Shown: in pieces, positions 4,732 through 6,239 of the stretch
How the letters are laid out: each line of letters starts with the position of its first letter
How positions within the stretch are numbered: position 1 is the first letter of the stretch
Source of the DNA: Methanobacteriota archaeon
GTDB lineage: Archaea > Thermoplasmatota > Thermoplasmata > JAUWGG01
Reading direction: 5' to 3'
NCBI GenBank assembly: GCA_030606525.1
Contig: JAUWGG010000065.1
Coordinates: 1-6,239 of the forward strand
Length of the DNA stretch: 6,239 nt
Made by a program: the position numbers and the translations under genes
Notes under the pieces: model-generated
Seen by the model: the letters and a program-made list of their open reading frames with translations, nothing else
What the model was told of the DNA's origin: nothing
Databases searched by the model: none

Positions 4732-5913
4732 ATGAAAAAAGTTGTAACAGGTAATGAGGCACTAGCATATGGGGCCAAAATAGCCAGAGCAGAGGTCATA
4801 CCCGCTTATCCCATCACACCGCAGACAACGGTCGTTGAAAAGATCGCGGATTTTATGGCTGATGGGGAGATGAAAGCAAAATATATCAAAGTAGAGAGTG
4901 AGCACAGCGCGATGGCAGCCTGCATTGCAGCGTCCAACGCTGGTGCGAGAACCTTTACAGCAACTTCAGCTCACGGCTTAACTTTAATGCATGAACTCCT
5001 TTTTTGGGCCAGTGGCGCTCGATTACCTATCGTAATGGGTAATATCAACAGGGCTATGGGTCCACCCTGGAGTGTTTGGGCCGATCATTTAGATTCAATA
5101 GCACAGCGGGATACAGGTTGGATGCAGTTCTACTGCGAGAACAACCAAGAGGTATTGGATACAGTAATACAAGCATACAAGATCTGTGAAGATAAAGATA
5201 TTTTATTACCTGCTTTTATCAATGAAGACGCTTTTTACCTGTCTCATACATCTGAGCTTGTTGATATTCCTGATCAAGAGCGGGTTGATGAGTTCTTACC
5301 TCCGTATGAGCTTCAATTGAAATTGGATATTGACAATCCCATGGGATTTGGATCACTTGTGATGCCTGAATGGTACATGGAGTTCAGATATAAGATCGCA
5401 GAGGCGATGGATAGAAGTAGAAAGAAGATCCAGCAGGTGAGCAAAGAATTCAATAAAATGTTCGGACGGAGCTATGAGATGCTCGATCTATACAGATGCG
5501 AGGATGCAGAGGCGGTGTTCATAGCCGTTGGCACGATGGCTTCTACTGCTAAGGAAGTAGTTGATACGATGCGAAAAGAAGGAAAGGATGTTGGGGTAGC
5601 CCGGTTAAGGGTATTCAGACCTTTCCCAGTGGACGAGATCAGGGAATTGGCCAAAACCGTGGATTTCATCGGAGTAATGGATCGAAGTTATTCGTTCGGT
5701 TACGGTGGTGCGATATTCTCGGAAATAAAAGCTGCTCTGTACAATTCAGATTACAAACCTATCGTAAAAGATTATATTGTGGGTCTAGGTGGAAAAGATG
5801 TTACTCCAAAGGTCCTAGAAAAGATCTTCACTGATGGGTTAAAGGTTAGGACGAAAGGGCTAAAAGACAAAGAGATCGAATGGATCGGTGTAAAAGGTCT
5901 AGGAGGTTGGTGA
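4732..5913 (+). CDS. porA: Pyruvate:ferredoxin oxidoreductase, alpha subunit
   Basis: Alpha subunit; it carries the pyrimidine-binding side of the thiamine-pyrophosphate site and, with beta, forms the catalytic core. The 393-aa length is typical. The N-terminus MKKVVTGNEALAYGAKIA leads into YPITPQT (26-32) and VESEHSAMAA (E57 aligns with the glutamate expected to activate the cofactor). ATSAHGLTLMHELL and the active-site region PPWSVWADHLDSIAQRDTGW follow. A Rossmann-like C-terminal domain contains VFIAVGTMASTAKEVVD and VGVARLRVFRPFP. The start is placed at 4732 rather than at the in-frame ATG at 4669, because GAGGAG at 4721-4726 lies five bases ahead and the upstream 21 residues are only porD read in another frame. 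It follows porD by two bases. Confidence 0.95.
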   Translation: MKKVVTGNEALAYGAKIARAEVIPAYPITPQTTVVEKIADFMADGEMKAKYIKVESEHSAMAACIAASNAGARTFTATSAHGLTLMHELLFWASGARLPIVMGNINRAMGPPWSVWADHLDSIAQRDTGWMQFYCENNQEVLDTVIQAYKICEDKDILLPAFINEDAFYLSHTSELVDIPDQERVDEFLPPYELQLKLDIDNPMGFGSLVMPEWYMEFRYKIAEAMDRSRKKIQQVSKEFNKMFGRSYEMLDLYRCEDAEAVFIAVGTMASTAKEVVDTMRKEGKDVGVARLRVFRPFPVDEIRELAKTVDFIGVMDRSYSFGYGGAIFSEIKAALYNSDYKPIVKDYIVGLGGKDVTPKVLEKIFTDGLKVRTKGLKDKEIEWIGVKGLGGW

Positions 5914-5918
5914 GTTCA

Positions 5919-6239
5919 ATGGCAAAGCTCACGATCCCGAAGGAAGAATTAATGATGCCCGGACATGTTGGGTGCTTAGGCTGCGGTGCTACCCTTACCA
6001 TGCGGTATGTATTGAAAGCTCTGGGAAGAAAAACGATGGTTTGTATACCTGCTTGCTGTTGGGCTGTGATGCCCGGTGTGTTCCCGTATACATGCCTTGA
6101 GATACCAATGCTCTACAACGCTTTTGAGACCACAGCTGCCTCCATTACAGGTTTAAAAGCAGCTCTTTCGATTAAGGGAAAAGAGGACATTACAGTCGTG
6201 GGTTTCGCTGGAGATGGCGGAACAGCTGATATTGGTATC
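5919..6239 (+). CDS. porB: Pyruvate:ferredoxin oxidoreductase, beta subunit (3' end outside window)
   Basis: Beta subunit, binding the diphosphate end of thiamine pyrophosphate and the proximal 4Fe-4S cluster. Only the first 107 codons are present, out of about 290-310 in the family. The sequence GHVGCLGCGAT (C19, C22) gives the first two cluster cysteines and PACCW (C46/C47) probably holds the third. YNAFETTAASITGLKAAL is conserved, and GDGGTADIGI (98-107) is the thiamine-pyrophosphate/Mg motif, cut by the window edge. The ATG is five bases after the porA stop; GGTGAG at 5909-5914 overlaps that stop as ribosome binding site, with AGGAGG at 5901-5906 further up. The window end, not a mutation, truncates it. 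Confidence 0.95.
   Translation, partial: MAKLTIPKEELMMPGHVGCLGCGATLTMRYVLKALGRKTMVCIPACCWAVMPGVFPYTCLEIPMLYNAFETTAASITGLKAALSIKGKEDITVVGFAGDGGTADIGI

Overview
The window is archaeal chromosomal DNA. The evidence is a ribosomal protein S13-S4-S11 cluster followed by an archaeal RNA polymerase subunit D carrying ferredoxin-like cysteine motifs, a four-subunit pyruvate:ferredoxin oxidoreductase of archaeal layout (gamma, delta, alpha, beta as separate genes), A/T-rich TATA-like boxes, GGTG/GAGG ribosome binding sites and a tRNA gene without encoded CCA. The oxidoreductase points to an anaerobe. A TACK-type or deep-branching archaeon would fit the apparently multi-intron tRNA, but I cannot place the lineage from this window.

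Layout: a short leader with a TATA-like box precedes a plus-strand metallo-beta-lactamase-fold nuclease-like gene (145-1113). Seven bases downstream, on the minus strand, lies a tRNA-Leu(GAG) gene (1121-1270). It has all the parts of an 85-nt type II tRNA but carries two extra segments, about 24 nt in the D loop and about 41 nt in the T loop, most simply read as non-canonical introns. The minus-strand operon rps13-rps4-rps11-rpoD (3715 down to 1290) sits immediately upstream of the tRNA and probably runs into it. A 200-bp divergent promoter region separates it from plus-strand porG-porD-porA-porB (3916 to the window end; porB is cut off), whose genes overlap or nearly touch.

The two halves do different jobs: translation and transcription core on the minus strand, and oxidative decarboxylation of pyruvate to acetyl-CoA with reduced ferredoxin on the plus strand. 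Fe-S chemistry occurs on both sides: RpoD has two complete 4Fe-4S motifs and PorD is a 2x[4Fe-4S] ferredoxin-type subunit.

The most notable details are fine-scale. The rps4 reading frame matches the family from its first residue, but the codon at the start position is ATA, directly behind a good ribosome binding site and overlapping the stop of a 10-codon mini-ORF. The rps4/rps11 junction (ribosome binding site, stop and start) is repeated two more times inside the 3' end of rps4, with the old stop TAA now CAA. I see no new defence or mobile system here.
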